Positions 25,358 to 35,557 of a DNA stretch of 64,000 bases are shown piece after piece. Position 1 is the first letter of the stretch. Each line of letters starts with the position of its first letter. Made by a program: the position numbers and the translations under genes. The stretch is from Ascaphus truei. Taxonomy: Eukaryota > Chordata > Amphibia > Anura > Ascaphidae. A model generated the notes under the pieces. The model did not search any database. It was given only the letters and a program-made list of their open reading frames with translations, and was not told the origin of the DNA. The DNA lies in assembly GCA_036426205.1 (NCBI GenBank), contig WSYH01000662.1, forward strand, positions 1 to 64,000, written 5' to 3'.

Positions 25358-26311
25358 CCCTTACTTACCCTCCTCCTTTTAGTGTGTTGTTTCCCCCTTG
25401 TTTTTGTAGTGTTTTGTCACCTTGTATCCCTTTCCCACTCCTCTTCCCTAAAACTATGTTTCCAATGTGATGTGCAACTCCAAGTCATTTTTTCCTTGTG
25501 TTCTCATTAAAACATACTCTTGTAGTAGAGCTTTTCTTTATAGACAGTGAGTGCTGGGACACCTTTGTATTTTATATCAAAAAGATTCTTCATCAGGGAA
25601 TGATTGATTTTGGATACAGTATGTGTGCTATTTACACCCTAAGGAAATTGAAACTGGGTGTGAGGTATTGGAATGGATTGGTACAGCTTACACCCTATTG
25701 GTTTCAAACAAATTATGTGTCAATTGTATGAATAATTACTATTTTTTTTCATTTACAAAAATGTTTACATATCTTGGTACATAGGCCATATTTACATGCC
25801 TTATCTGAGGTTAGTGTACTAACATGATATTTGTAATTGCATGTTTTACTTTATATGTACAGTAGTATCAGTATATATTCATTATTAGTATCATACATTT
25901 TAAATTTGCCGGACTGTAAAAATGTGACACTTTATTAATATATATAATTAAACATCAGTGCTTCAAAAAATAAAATAAAATTATAAATGCATAACAACTA
26001 GGGATGGGCGAACAAGTCTAAGGGATATCTATTTTGTTGATTGGAACCTTAAAAGAACTTTAATCACAAAGTAATAATATGTTTCTGAGGCCAGGTGAGA
26101 TTAAATGAAACACTTATTTTCTGACACACACACAAACACAGTGGAACATATTTACTTAGCAGTGATCTGCCATAAGGCAAGTAAACAAAATAAAAGCGCA
26201 AACTATAAAAACCCCACCAAAAGTGAATAAAAAATGGCAATGAAAATGCATTAAAGTGCATGATTATTATAATATAATGTTAATTCCTTGGAAAGGAATG
26301 CTGCTCTTTAA

Positions 26312-26352
26312 CCCTACGCATTTCACCCGAGTAGTGATCTTCCTCAAGAAGT
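26312..26352 (-). ncRNA. Hammerhead-like remnant in a small palindrome
   Basis: Minus strand: TTC, TTGAGGA, AGATCACTACTCGGGT, GAAATGCGTA. The flanking CCCTACGCATTTCAC and GTGAAATGCGTAGGG form a hairpin (26311-26365). Stem I for a ribozyme is not evident. Confidence 0.3.
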
Positions 26353-27069
26353 GAAATGCGTAGGGTGATTCTCTGCACATGTATCTCTGTGACGCCTTGC
26401 GATCTCCTCATCTCCCCCGCTTACATCATCCATCTGGGTACGTGATTACCAGCCAGTGGAGCCAGTGGAGCCGGAGCCGGCAAACACAAGGAAAACATGA
26501 TCAGGATTGCGCATCTGTTCAGACCCAAAGAGGTCTCATTGCTTTTACTAACTGGAAGCATGTGAGTTCAATGTTGTCATTGTCCTGAAGTATTTTAATC
26601 TATAAATCTTTTGCGCTAAAGATGCAGCGGCCGTTAAGAAAACATTTCACGGAGCCGTTTTCATGAACTCTGCTGTATTTCACGCAGCATTCACTCGTTT
26701 TTCTTCCATGAACGCCGCCAATCACACAAATCACACCTTTGTTTACTGTTGTTGATTTATTTGAATTACCTGGATTCTGATTTCTATGTGTGCAGTTCTT
26801 CGCGTATCCGCTAGATGGCAGATAGTACAAAAATGAATTCCCTTTGCACTACAGTATCCAGTGGCTAGTACAATTACTACACAGTACCATACTGTAGCAA
26901 TCTGCAGGTGTTTAAAAACAAGATAAAAACCATGTCTCCTACAGTGACCCATTGTGACTTGACCTTGGTCGCTGAAGACGTTATCAAATTTAGGCGTTAT
27001 ATATTAAAAATCTCTAAAACACAATGCCGTGGGCTTTTTTCTACATTGTTATCCTTGCTCAATTGCTGA

Positions 27070-27804
27070 ATGGACACCATGTCAACCCCGTACATGTATA
27101 CCAAACCTGACTATAGTTATGCATATTTAATATTTTCTGCAATTAATGCTGGAAAACATAAGAATGTGACCTTATCAGAAATAAATTAATATTACATTTC
27201 GAACTATGATTTTTTCAAATGTTCACAGAAAGTTCGTGGGTGGAAGAATTCGGTATGGGAAACATTAAGTAATGAGCAATGCTTTTTTCGCACTGCACCT
27301 CCTCCGGGTGATAGAAGAGGGTATAGGTCTGTGATCCCACATTTTGACAGTATGTTTGCTCATGGCAACTACAAAAGGAGAAAGTTTGGGTTTAATCCAT
27401 TCAAGATTTGTCTTTCCCGATCTAGTAATGTACCAGCACCAGCTTACTAATACTATTGCAATAACGGTCTGACCGTCAGTGAAAACTTGATGAACCGCAA
27501 TCCTTGCTACCAGACCCCGCCAGATTTCCAGCCAGATTTCTAACCAGATTTCCAACCATATTACCAGCCATATTTCCAGCCATATTACCAGATGGATTTC
27601 CAGCCATATTTCCAGTTAGGTTTCCAACCAGATTACCAGCCAGATTACCAACATGATTATCAGTTTCAGCAGCTTCAACAGGCACCTGTCAACTACGTGT
27701 ATAATGCTGTAAACTCTAATGCAGATTACAGGAGTGACCCCAGCTTGTACGCACAAAACACCTCTGACATTGGCTCATCTACAACCATTTGGCAAAGTTT
27801 ATAA
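27070..27804 (+). pseudogene. Forkhead (FOX) transcription factor pseudogene
   Basis: One continuous frame of 245 codons from ATG at 27070 (an in-frame stop lies just upstream at 27067) to TAA at 27802, broken only by stops at codons 40, 127 and 158. It shows a degraded forkhead DNA-binding domain: KPDYSYAYLIFSAIN (codons 12-26), VTLSEI, YISNYDFFK, GWKNSVWETLSNEQCF (recognition helix, normally WxNSxRHNLSLNxCF) and DSMFAHGNYKRRK (codons 94-106). The RHNLS core is altered. The C-terminus has about a dozen 4-residue units such as FQPD, YQPY and FQPY. No intron is visible, as in many FOX genes or in a retrocopy. Subfamily unresolved; the MF.xGNYxRRx end is FOXL-like. A recent single-exon gene death fits better than an old one because frame is kept. 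Confidence 0.75.
27529..27664 (+). repeat. 12-bp tandem coding repeat inside the FOX pseudogene
   Basis: Around eleven units of the type CAGCCAGATTWC or CAGCCATATTWC encode xQPD or xQPY tetrapeptides. The 12-bp period matches codons exactly. Confidence 0.75.
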
Positions 27805-28924
27805 TGAAGGTAAATATAATATACTACAGTATACTGTATTACATTAAACAGCACAGTATTACCTTTAATTTCCAATGATACTACAGTAATGTGTGCCTGT
27901 CATACAGTGTCAATGCTTGTACTGTACTCATGCACACTACAGCGTGACTTGACGCATGCGCAATAAGTAAATAATAGCATACTGTAATTTTTTTTCAAGA
28001 AAATAAACTTTGACATCAAGCGTCAATAGATAACAATGAAGTTCGATGGAACTCTAATATCGCTTTTTTAAAACAGTGCTTTTTTCACTTTTATACAGTC
28101 AGTATTACCAGCTTAATGCTTTTAAAACTTTGCCACGCTATTATTTTGGGCAACACATTAAGCACTGTAGAGTACTGTATGTGATCGATTCAATTACATG
28201 TCATAACCTGTACTAAAATTTCACGAAGAGATGTTTCTTGCTTTTATTCCACTTCCTGGTTAATGGAAAACTCTGTTATGCATGTTGTTCATATTTAATG
28301 AATTGTAACATTTATAACATTTCCAATTTCTGTTTCCATGCCATGCGCATTATGAACCTGATTTACAATTCCAACGAGGCAAAAATGTCAAAATGACAAT
28401 GTAATTTTAATTGAGAGAATAATTGTTATCTTTATACAAAACCTTTAAAGATGGTAAAGCATAGGAGAAATAGTAACAATCCCCTAACTGGTGCTACAAA
28501 ATATCACAGCATGGAGTAGGAGTATAATAAACAAATCCGGGACTCATGTAGAATATAGCAGTAATCCATCCGAATTGCACAGTATAGTGTGTGATAAATA
28601 AGAGTCCCGCTCACCATTGAGCCCCGAATAATAAGACCAAATTGCAGGAGCAAGACTGTACAACCGAGGGTAAGCAGTGCAAAAACAACACTCACCCTGT
28701 ATTGGAGCACATGTCTATTCCTGGCGGTCTAGGCGGCTGGAGCAATGAGGAAAACACACTGGCTACCGGAGGAGAGTCGTGGAAGTAAATAATGAAATAA
28801 ACTCACAGTGTAAGGAGTCTGCTAGGTCCCGGCATGGCGTGCTTCAGTCCAGAGGTAAGTATAGCGAACAATCGGGTGTAGGGTTGATGACAGCAAGAGA
28901 TAGGGCTGGAGGCTGATGTCTAAT

Positions 28925-28938
28925 AAAAAGTATTTATT
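28925..28938 (+). repeat. Target-site duplication, 5' side of full-length L1
   Basis: AAAAAGTATTTATT here and again at 37442-37455, directly after the L1 poly-A. It defines the L1 boundaries. Confidence 0.8.
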
Positions 28939-29076
28939 GAGGCGCATGCGCGGTGGTTATGGTGATGGAGGTGTAAAGCTAATTAAAGGCATTTTCAATA
29001 AAACTTCCTGAGTCCCAAGCACAGCGCCGAGGTTACGAACCCCCACTGATCATTATCATACCACATACAAGGGGTA
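28939..29076 (+). promoter_or_regulatory. L1 5' UTR with NRF1-like site
   Basis: GCGCATGCGC at about 28942-28951 is the NRF1 consensus, at the very start of the element where an internal LINE promoter would act. Inference from motif and position only. Confidence 0.4.
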
Positions 29077-30033
29077 ATGGCGACGACAAGGCAGAAAAAC
29101 AGGCGCAAAACAGACGTGCGCTCCTACTTCACGTGTGCAGGAAAGGCCCGGCCGGGAGAGAACTTGGCGGTCTCTGACTCCGCTCCGGAGATGGAGGGGA
29201 CCTCAGCGGAGCACTCAGGGATAATAAAAAAAGAGATAGCCTGGCTGCTAATAGACCTCAAGACTTTCTTCAGAGGAGAAGTGGAGAGCCTCCGGAAAGA
29301 CATTCTACAGATCGGCACGCGCACAAATGAGCTGGAGGAAAAAATGGAGGAAAGCTCAAGGTGCCATCTAGAAACTAATAAGAGGATGGGGGAAATAGAA
29401 GCCAGAGTGGCAGAGTTAGAAGACCGGCAGGAGGACGGCAAAAACAGGGACCGGCAAAATAACTTACGCATAAGGGGGATCCCTGAAGAGATTCTGGATC
29501 CTGAGATCCTGATAAGTCGGTGGATGAACATCATTATGCCAGGCAAGTCAGAGGCTGAACTGCTAATGGATCGCTGCCATCATGCCCTGAAGTCGCGCCC
29601 AATGCCTAATAACCCACCCAGGGGTGTGATCCTCTGTTTACACCACTACAAGACCAAGGAGGAGATCTGCAAAATCACACGTGCAACTCCAACAGTGACC
29701 TATGAAGGAATAACCATGGCAGTATTCCAGGACATATCCCCTATAACTCGGGCGAGATGGAGGGCTTTGCAGCTTATTACGAGAGTGTTGTGGGACAAGG
29801 ACGTCAGGTATATATGGGCCTTCCCGTTTGCCCTTGTGGTGGTGAAGAATGGCTGCTCCCATGCCCTAAAACACCTATCAGAGAGAACAGCTATTCTGAA
29901 AAAATTGGAAATAGCCGCTATAGTTACCAACCCGGGGAGCCCAGAGGCACGTCCTCCATGTCCAACAGACTGGGAGACTTTGCCCACGTCGGCTGAGAGG
30001 CAAAAGGAAAGAGCTGGGGTAGGCACACAGTGA
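29077..30033 (+). CDS. L1 ORF1 protein, intact
   Basis: 318 codons without interruption. LINE RNA-binding chaperone that coats L1 RNA in the cytoplasm. N-terminus MATTRQKNRRKTDVRSYF; coiled coil at about 48-120 (heptads in ELEEKMEESSRCHLETNKRM and IEARVAELEDRQED); RRM at about 125-215 beginning NLRIRGIPEEILDPE; C-terminal domain with TMAVFQDISPITRARW and FPFALVVVKNG. Start chosen because upstream sequence is non-coding UTR and the MATT start matches related copies. Length is usual for L1 ORF1. The intact frame implies recent insertion, although ORF2 is broken. Confidence 0.9.
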   Translation: MATTRQKNRRKTDVRSYFTCAGKARPGENLAVSDSAPEMEGTSAEHSGIIKKEIAWLLIDLKTFFRGEVESLRKDILQIGTRTNELEEKMEESSRCHLETNKRMGEIEARVAELEDRQEDGKNRDRQNNLRIRGIPEEILDPEILISRWMNIIMPGKSEAELLMDRCHHALKSRPMPNNPPRGVILCLHHYKTKEEICKITRATPTVTYEGITMAVFQDISPITRARWRALQLITRVLWDKDVRYIWAFPFALVVVKNGCSHALKHLSERTAILKKLEIAAIVTNPGSPEARPPCPTDWETLPTSAERQKERAGVGTQ

Positions 30034-30088
30034 CCCTTAAAGAGACAGCTGCGTTGAAATGCTGCCTAAAGTTTTGGTTTCAAAGTTG

Positions 30089-31242
30089 CTCTAAAAGTTG
30101 GTTGGAAAAAATATATATATCAATGTGGCGCTCTAAAATTATATTCCTATATAAACAAGTGCATGTAAAATAATTAAGGTGATACTAATACAAACATATG
30201 AATGCCGCTTAACCCAGGGGGGGGTCGTTCTCTCGATCCCGTGGACGTGGAAGAAGTGAAGATCATCGGGAAGCGCAAAGTCATGTAAAACAGAAACACA
30301 TTTCCTGATGGTGCAGTATTGTGATGTTGATAAATAAATATTTAAAGTGTGGTGTGCTAAGTACTCACAAGTGTATGGTGAGTGTTGTTCCCATAAAGGT
30401 ATCTTTCAGGGACAACCCGTCTACCCGTGGTAGAAGTGGGTCAGTGTATCTGAGTGGATACTGAGGACCTTAGGTAAAAAATGAGGAAACAGACATAGTG
30501 CAGACTGTACGAAATATCTATTAAAATTGGTAAGTGGATGTACAATACACTCACAATGTTTAAAAGAATAACAAGCGTTTAGATCACATATTGGATCTCT
30601 GTGCAAAGCAGCTGTATCAGTCCCCCCTTCGCCTCGGCGTGCGTTTCACTGATGCGTCTCACCCAAACCGGAAACCGGAAGTGACGTCATCTGCACTTGG
30701 CTCTTTGGGGAACTTCGATCCTTTAGTGGTCTTCTCTCATCAGGGTTCACTCTACGCGTTTCTCCGTATTGCGGTTTCATCAGGAGTGTAATCTGACATG
30801 TTCTAAGAGACTATTTATAGGCTGTGCTAGAGTCCCATTGGCTTACATTAAGTATGGTAATCAAATAGCATAGCAGCGACAGACTTGTAGTTAACAGCAA
30901 TTAAGACTCATATCAAACATATATGAGTCTTCCAAAATGACATAAAAATTACAAAAAATTAAGTACATATGTTTTAATAAAAACTAAATGGCAAACATCT
31001 AAAAATACATAAATAAAATATAAAACTTAAATATGAATCGCCTCATTACAGCTAAGATAAGCAATTAACCTCTTAATGGACTGAGCTAAATGCAAGTATT
31101 TGCTAATGGTAGTAAAATATAGCATCTAGTGGGAAAGAAGAGAGACATGTTAGAGTCAGAGAAATGGTTTTATATCGAACTCTAGATTTAAGCCTTGAGG
31201 ATGAATCGTTTTTAGCTCGAACATCCAACTCTAAAAGTTGGT
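30089..31242 (-). mobile_element. 1.1-kb hammerhead-bearing element flanked by 14-bp duplications
   Basis: CTCTAAAAGTTGGT occurs at 30089-30102 and 31229-31242, bracketing an insertion of 1126 bp in the L1 inter-ORF region. Reading on the minus strand, it starts GTTCGAGCTAAAAACG, contains the best hammerhead-like site of the window (30748-30788) and ends ...GAGCGCCACATTGATATATA. It has no reading frame of note. Duplication length and lack of inverted termini favour retrotransposition, probably by Penelope-like machinery. Confidence 0.7.
30748..30788 (-). ncRNA. Hammerhead-like ribozyme, best core
   Basis: Minus strand: stem I CACTC (30788-30784), core CTGATGA (perfect CUGAUGA), AA, stem II CCG/CGG around CAATA, A, GAAAC, GC, GTA as NUH, then GAGTG (30752-30748) pairing with all five bases of CACTC. 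It therefore has stem I, a complete catalytic core, a short stem II, a minimal stem III and the cleavage triplet. It departs from textbook hammerheads by one extra A on the 5' side of stem II. Confidence 0.65.
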
Positions 31243-32529
31243 GACATTGCCTGCTCTGTGGTGTGATGGTAGCTGTCCTTCCCTAGCTCCCTATGTGGAT
31301 CTGCAGGGTCAGATGGAGTAGAATGGGCCCCCTGCATCAAGCGCCGAAAGCTGTAACAAAGATCCCCTAAAATAGCAACGCGTGACTTACCTGAGGAAGA
31401 AGAAGGGAAAGCGCGGCAGAATCCATGGCGGCAGCAGTTTCGGCGGGACCGAATGGTGAGCAGAGAGAGCCCGCCCTCCGCTGCATCCATCTCCGCCCAC
31501 GTCCAGCCTCCGACTAAAGAGACACCGCTGACGTCAGCAGACGAGATCTCGCGGAGCAGTAGAGACCCGGATGACTCAAGCGAGGGGATGACTGTCCACC
31601 GGAAGTGCGGCGCCGGAAGTGGCCCGGCACTCCCCGGCAGGGGTACGCGAACTCCGTTGCCGGGGAGGGAAGATAAAGATTAATGAGCACTGGCGGGCAG
31701 AGGAATCGAAGGGGAGGAGAGGGGAGGTTTATGCAGCCAAGTGCAGCCCCCGAGAGAGGAGAGAGGGGAGCGGTTCATGAAAGGGTAGGACAGAGAGTGA
31801 GAGGGTGGAGAGGGAATCAAGGGAGGGGGCCTTGAGCTCATCAGAGGGGGAGAGGTGCCTGCTGCTAGTAGGAAAAGGTAAAGGGGGGGGTCCGGAATAG
31901 TCGAGGTCACGGGGGGACCCTGAAAGTAGAAGGGAGGGGAAGAGGGAGATAGATTGCGCTAGGGGGGAACACCACAGGCTCCAAAGTAGTTGCCAGAGCA
32001 TGAGGGAGTTTACTGTAGTTAGCTTCAGGATTTAGATTTATACCTTGGGCACACCAAGGATCATATTAAGTTAGATACCCTAGAGTTTTAGGGAAGTTAG
32101 GCCGAAAAATGACAGTAGCTGCCGGCGGGTGGTCAGGAGACTACCACCGATCCTGCCCGCAGGCATGCGCTTCAGTGACAGGGATGTGGATTCAACCCGC
32201 ACTCCTGTAAAAGTCCCGGAAATTCATGGTCAGCAGGAGAGACCATGGGTCTGGACTTGGAGGGAGGAGTGTCCAGAGAGGAGGAGATACCTCCGGGCAT
32301 CGAACCTGGGGTCCCTAGAGACCACCAAGTTTCTTTATGTATGTATCTATGTTTGTTGTTTCCCTTGTTTTTCCCTCGTGTTTCCTTCCCGCCCTGTACC
32401 AGATTCCCTAAGAGAAGGAGTGAAAAGTAGCAAGAGTCACCAACGCAGACGTCATTATCCACGGGAGCCACATACCTCGGGTAAGAACGGGCTCCACTTT
32501 ACGCACAGCAACCCAGACAACACACAAGT
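31243..32529 (+). other. L1 inter-ORF region, GC-rich
   Basis: Continuation of the L1 between ORF1 and ORF2. CpG-rich from 31400 to 31680 and purine-rich from 31690 to 31950. Long open frames on both strands reflect composition. It is longer than usual for an L1 spacer, so part of it may be another insertion whose edges I could not find. Confidence 0.5.
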
Positions 32530-33416
32530 ATGGCTGTAACACTTATTTCCCAAAATGTTAAAGGGTTTAACAGCCCAAAGAAGCGTAAGATTGCTTTCTC
32601 CGAATTCAGACGGAGAGGCGCAAATGTGGTTTTCCTCCAGGAGACACACTTTAGAACGCATAGCAGCCCTGGATTCTTAGACAAAGGCTACAGGCTGTTC
32701 TTCCTGGCCTCTGCTAAAGAAAAGAAGAACGGGGTTGCTATCGTATTCAATAACAAATCCCCTTTCCAGATGGAGAAAGTAAAACGAGACAGTAAGGGGA
32801 GATATCTAATCCTGGTAGGACTCCTACAGCAGTGTAGAGTGACGTTAGCCTGTGTATATGCGTCCTGTGAGAACTAGCCGCAGTTTTTTGACGAGTTTTT
32901 CCAGACACTACAACGATGGGCAGAGGGGAATGTAATCCTTGCAGGGGACTTTAACAAAGTGATAGACCCCCGAATAGATAGATCACCACAGCAAAAAAAC
33001 AGACAGGCAGGAAATGGGCCATTGTTGGAAGGCCTCAGGCGAGGGAGCCTGATCGACATTTGGAGGGAACAGCACCCTGGCGAGCGTAGATATACTTTTT
33101 ACTCACATCCCATGACAGCTACAGTAGGATCGACCACTTTTTTGTGCCAAGTAGAATGGTCCCACAGATTTCCGACACTAAAATACACGACATTACGTGG
33201 TCGGACTATGCATCAATAGAGCTGAGATGCACACAAATTAGGCCTGTTAGCCCGGGAGCAAACTGGAAACTTAATGAATCATTGATTAAGATACCAGAAC
33301 TAGAGAAAGCGGTCAGAGAGGAGATTAGGCAGTTTTTCCAGACCAACTTAGGCAGTGTGGAATCCCACACAATGCTGTGGGAGGCTCACAAAGCCACGGT
33401 GAGGGGGGTGCTGATA

Positions 33417-33777
33417 CTGCTGCAGCCAGCTTCATTCTCACACTTACCTGTCTTGTCCCGCGGCTTTTTTCGGGCTGGCGCCGAACTTGGCCGCGCGCCA
33501 GCCGCATCTTCCCCGCATCCTTCCCCTCGTTCCCCTCCCCTCGCGACCTCCGCCTCTGCTTCTCCGGGTCCCCCTCTGCTTCTCCGGGTCCTCCACATCC
33601 CCCCTTACCCCGCCACCACTTTTGGGGAACCCTGGCACGCGCGCCACGTGCGCACGCACCCTGGCACGCGTAACCGTGCATCAGGGATGCGCGGCACGCG
33701 TCGGCAAAAAAAAAACCAGTCGCGTCTGCCCGCACATTGCGGTGGCGGCCGTTGAAGACTCAGATCGGCCGCCACTG
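33417..33777 (+). mobile_element. GC-rich 361-bp MITE, TA target (copy 1)
   Basis: Flanked by TA at 33415 and 33778. Removing it restores the L1 reading VLISIAAKKKK. Starts CTGCTGCAGCC and ends GGCCGCCACTG. Inside are repeated CTGCTTCTCCGGGTCC words and CACGCGT/ACGTGCG runs. High CpG content suggests a young insertion or resistance to CpG decay. The long frames here on both strands are compositional. Confidence 0.8.
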
Positions 33778-35197
33778 TAAGTATAGCTGCGAAAAAGAAA
33801 AAACAAAGGGATGCCAAATTGGTACAACTATATCAGAGGTTACATGAGCTCTCTGCACTACATAGCCGATCTGGCAGAGGGGACACACTTAAGGAGTTGA
33901 AGGATGTAAGAACTGAGCTTAACCTCCTCCTCACATCCAGGGCCGAGAAATACTTGAGTTGGACACATAGAATTTTTTTTGAGAAAGCCAACAAGCCGGA
34001 CACGATGTTAGCCAACAGACTCCGTAATAGGCAACCAAATTATAATATACAAGCAATTAGGACCAAGTCAGGGGAGATATCCTCTAACCCCAAAATTATA
34101 GTGGATGAGTTTAAACAATATTACGCTCAGTTGTATAACGGGGAGAAGGTGGTTCATAATGTAAATACAAGGGGCATACTGCAAGAGTTTCTAGCAGATG
34201 CTGCACTGCCAAAGTTAGGCAGATTGGAGCAGGCGATACAGAGTGATTTCACACGGGAAGAATTGACAGCAGTTGTCAAAAATTTAAAGTCTTCCAAAGC
34301 CCCGGGCCCAGACGGGTTCTCCAATCTTTACTATAAAAAATGTATAGGTATACTAGCCCCACATATGCTCCGGTTATTTAACAGGGTCCTAGCGGGAGAG
34401 CCCTTCTCAGAACAGATGCTCCAGACGTCAATCTCCTTGATCCACAAAAAGGACAAAGATCCCACAAATTGCCAAAGCTATAAGCCGATATCGTTGATAA
34501 ATTCGGAAGTGAAAATGTATTCTAAATTACTGGCCAACAAATTAAGCGCTGTCCTGCCTAGGCTGATCCATCCGGACCAGGTCGGCTTTATTAGAGATAG
34601 ACAAGCGGCCGATAATACCAGAAGGATAGTAGATATAATTGACTTTGTGAACACCAACAAGGTCCGGAGCCTGGTGTTAAGCCTGGACGCGAAGAAAGCC
34701 TTTGACAGGATAGACTGGCCATACTTGGAGACCACGCTTGGGGCATTTTGGGGTTCTGGGAAAAGATCCTAAGGGCAATAAAAGCACTATACACAGCTCC
34801 AGCAGTGAGGGTGATCCACCAGGGTTTCCCCTCAGAGTTGTTTCCAATCAAAAGTGGGATGAGGCAAGGGTGCCTGCTATCGCCCTTGCTTTTTGCCTTA
34901 TGCATCGAACCACTAGCAGCACAAATACGCAGTAACATAGACATAACGGGGGTCCAAATTCATTCACAGGAACACAAGGTAGCTTTATATGCAGATGATA
35001 TTATTCTGACGATTACAAAGCCGCTCACCTCCCTCCCCAATCTGTTCGCGCTCTTGGGGCGGTTCAATCGGATCTCAGGTTTCAAGATAAATCAAACGAA
35101 AACTGAGGCGCTTGGCTTGAACATCCCTGGAGAGATGCAAAAACTATTGGAACTCAATTTTGAGTTTAAATGGCAGTCCAAGTCCATAAAATACCTA

Positions 35198-35557
35198 CAC
35201 TGGCGACACACTTTATTGCAGTGTGGCCAGTACCGCAAGCCGGGAGATTTCCCGGCTTGCAAGTGGCAGCCCCTCGGCGTGCCGCGCGTCTCCGATGCGC
35301 GGTCACGCGTCATCGGGTGCCTGCGCCCCCTGCACGCACGTCCAGGGCTCCCCAAGGGAGCCCTGGTATCCCGCGATGTGGGGGATGGCGGCAGGGGGTT
35401 CCGGGGGACCCGGCGGACCCGGAGAGGAGAGGGGGAAGCCGCGATCGGCGGGCCTCTCCTCCGCTGCTTCGGCGCGCGCCCGGCACCCTCCGGCGCGCGC
35501 CAGGTAACTGCTGCGGCCGAGAACGGGCAAATGCTCGAATAAACTCGGCCGCAGCAG
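35198..35557 (-). mobile_element. GC-rich 360-bp MITE, TA target (copy 2, opposite orientation)
   Basis: Flanked by TA at 35196 and 35558. Excision restores KYLGVHITKR in the L1. On the minus strand it starts CTGCTGCGGCC and ends GTGTCGCCAGTG, and shares TCTCCGGGTCC and CACGCGT-rich parts with copy 1, which lies 1.4 kb away in the other orientation. Confidence 0.8.

Larger units (their letters stand above)
23602..25577. repeat. 2.0-kb palindrome with 0.8-kb spacer
   Basis: Left arm 23602-24192 and right arm 25004-25577 are reverse complements with scattered mismatches. Shared blocks include CAAAGGTGTCCCAGCACTCA, AAGTAGAGC, AGTTGCACATCACATTGGAA, CGACCGTTTCGAGGTACTAA and GTAAAGACCCCTTGTATAC. 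Hammerhead-like sites sit at 23836 (minus) and 25316 (plus), so the arms diverge as in the 10-12 kb palindrome. The spacer 24193-25003 is single-copy here and unrecognised. Confidence 0.85.

Noticed and set aside
31212..32471. Possible CpG-island promoter of a host gene in the L1 spacer
   Set aside because: Continuous with L1 sequence and without exon or splice evidence; CpG richness is common in LINE regulatory parts.
33325..33817. Several overlapping long frames on both strands
   Set aside because: They coincide with the GC-rich MITE at 33417-33777 and reflect its composition. No conserved protein wording.
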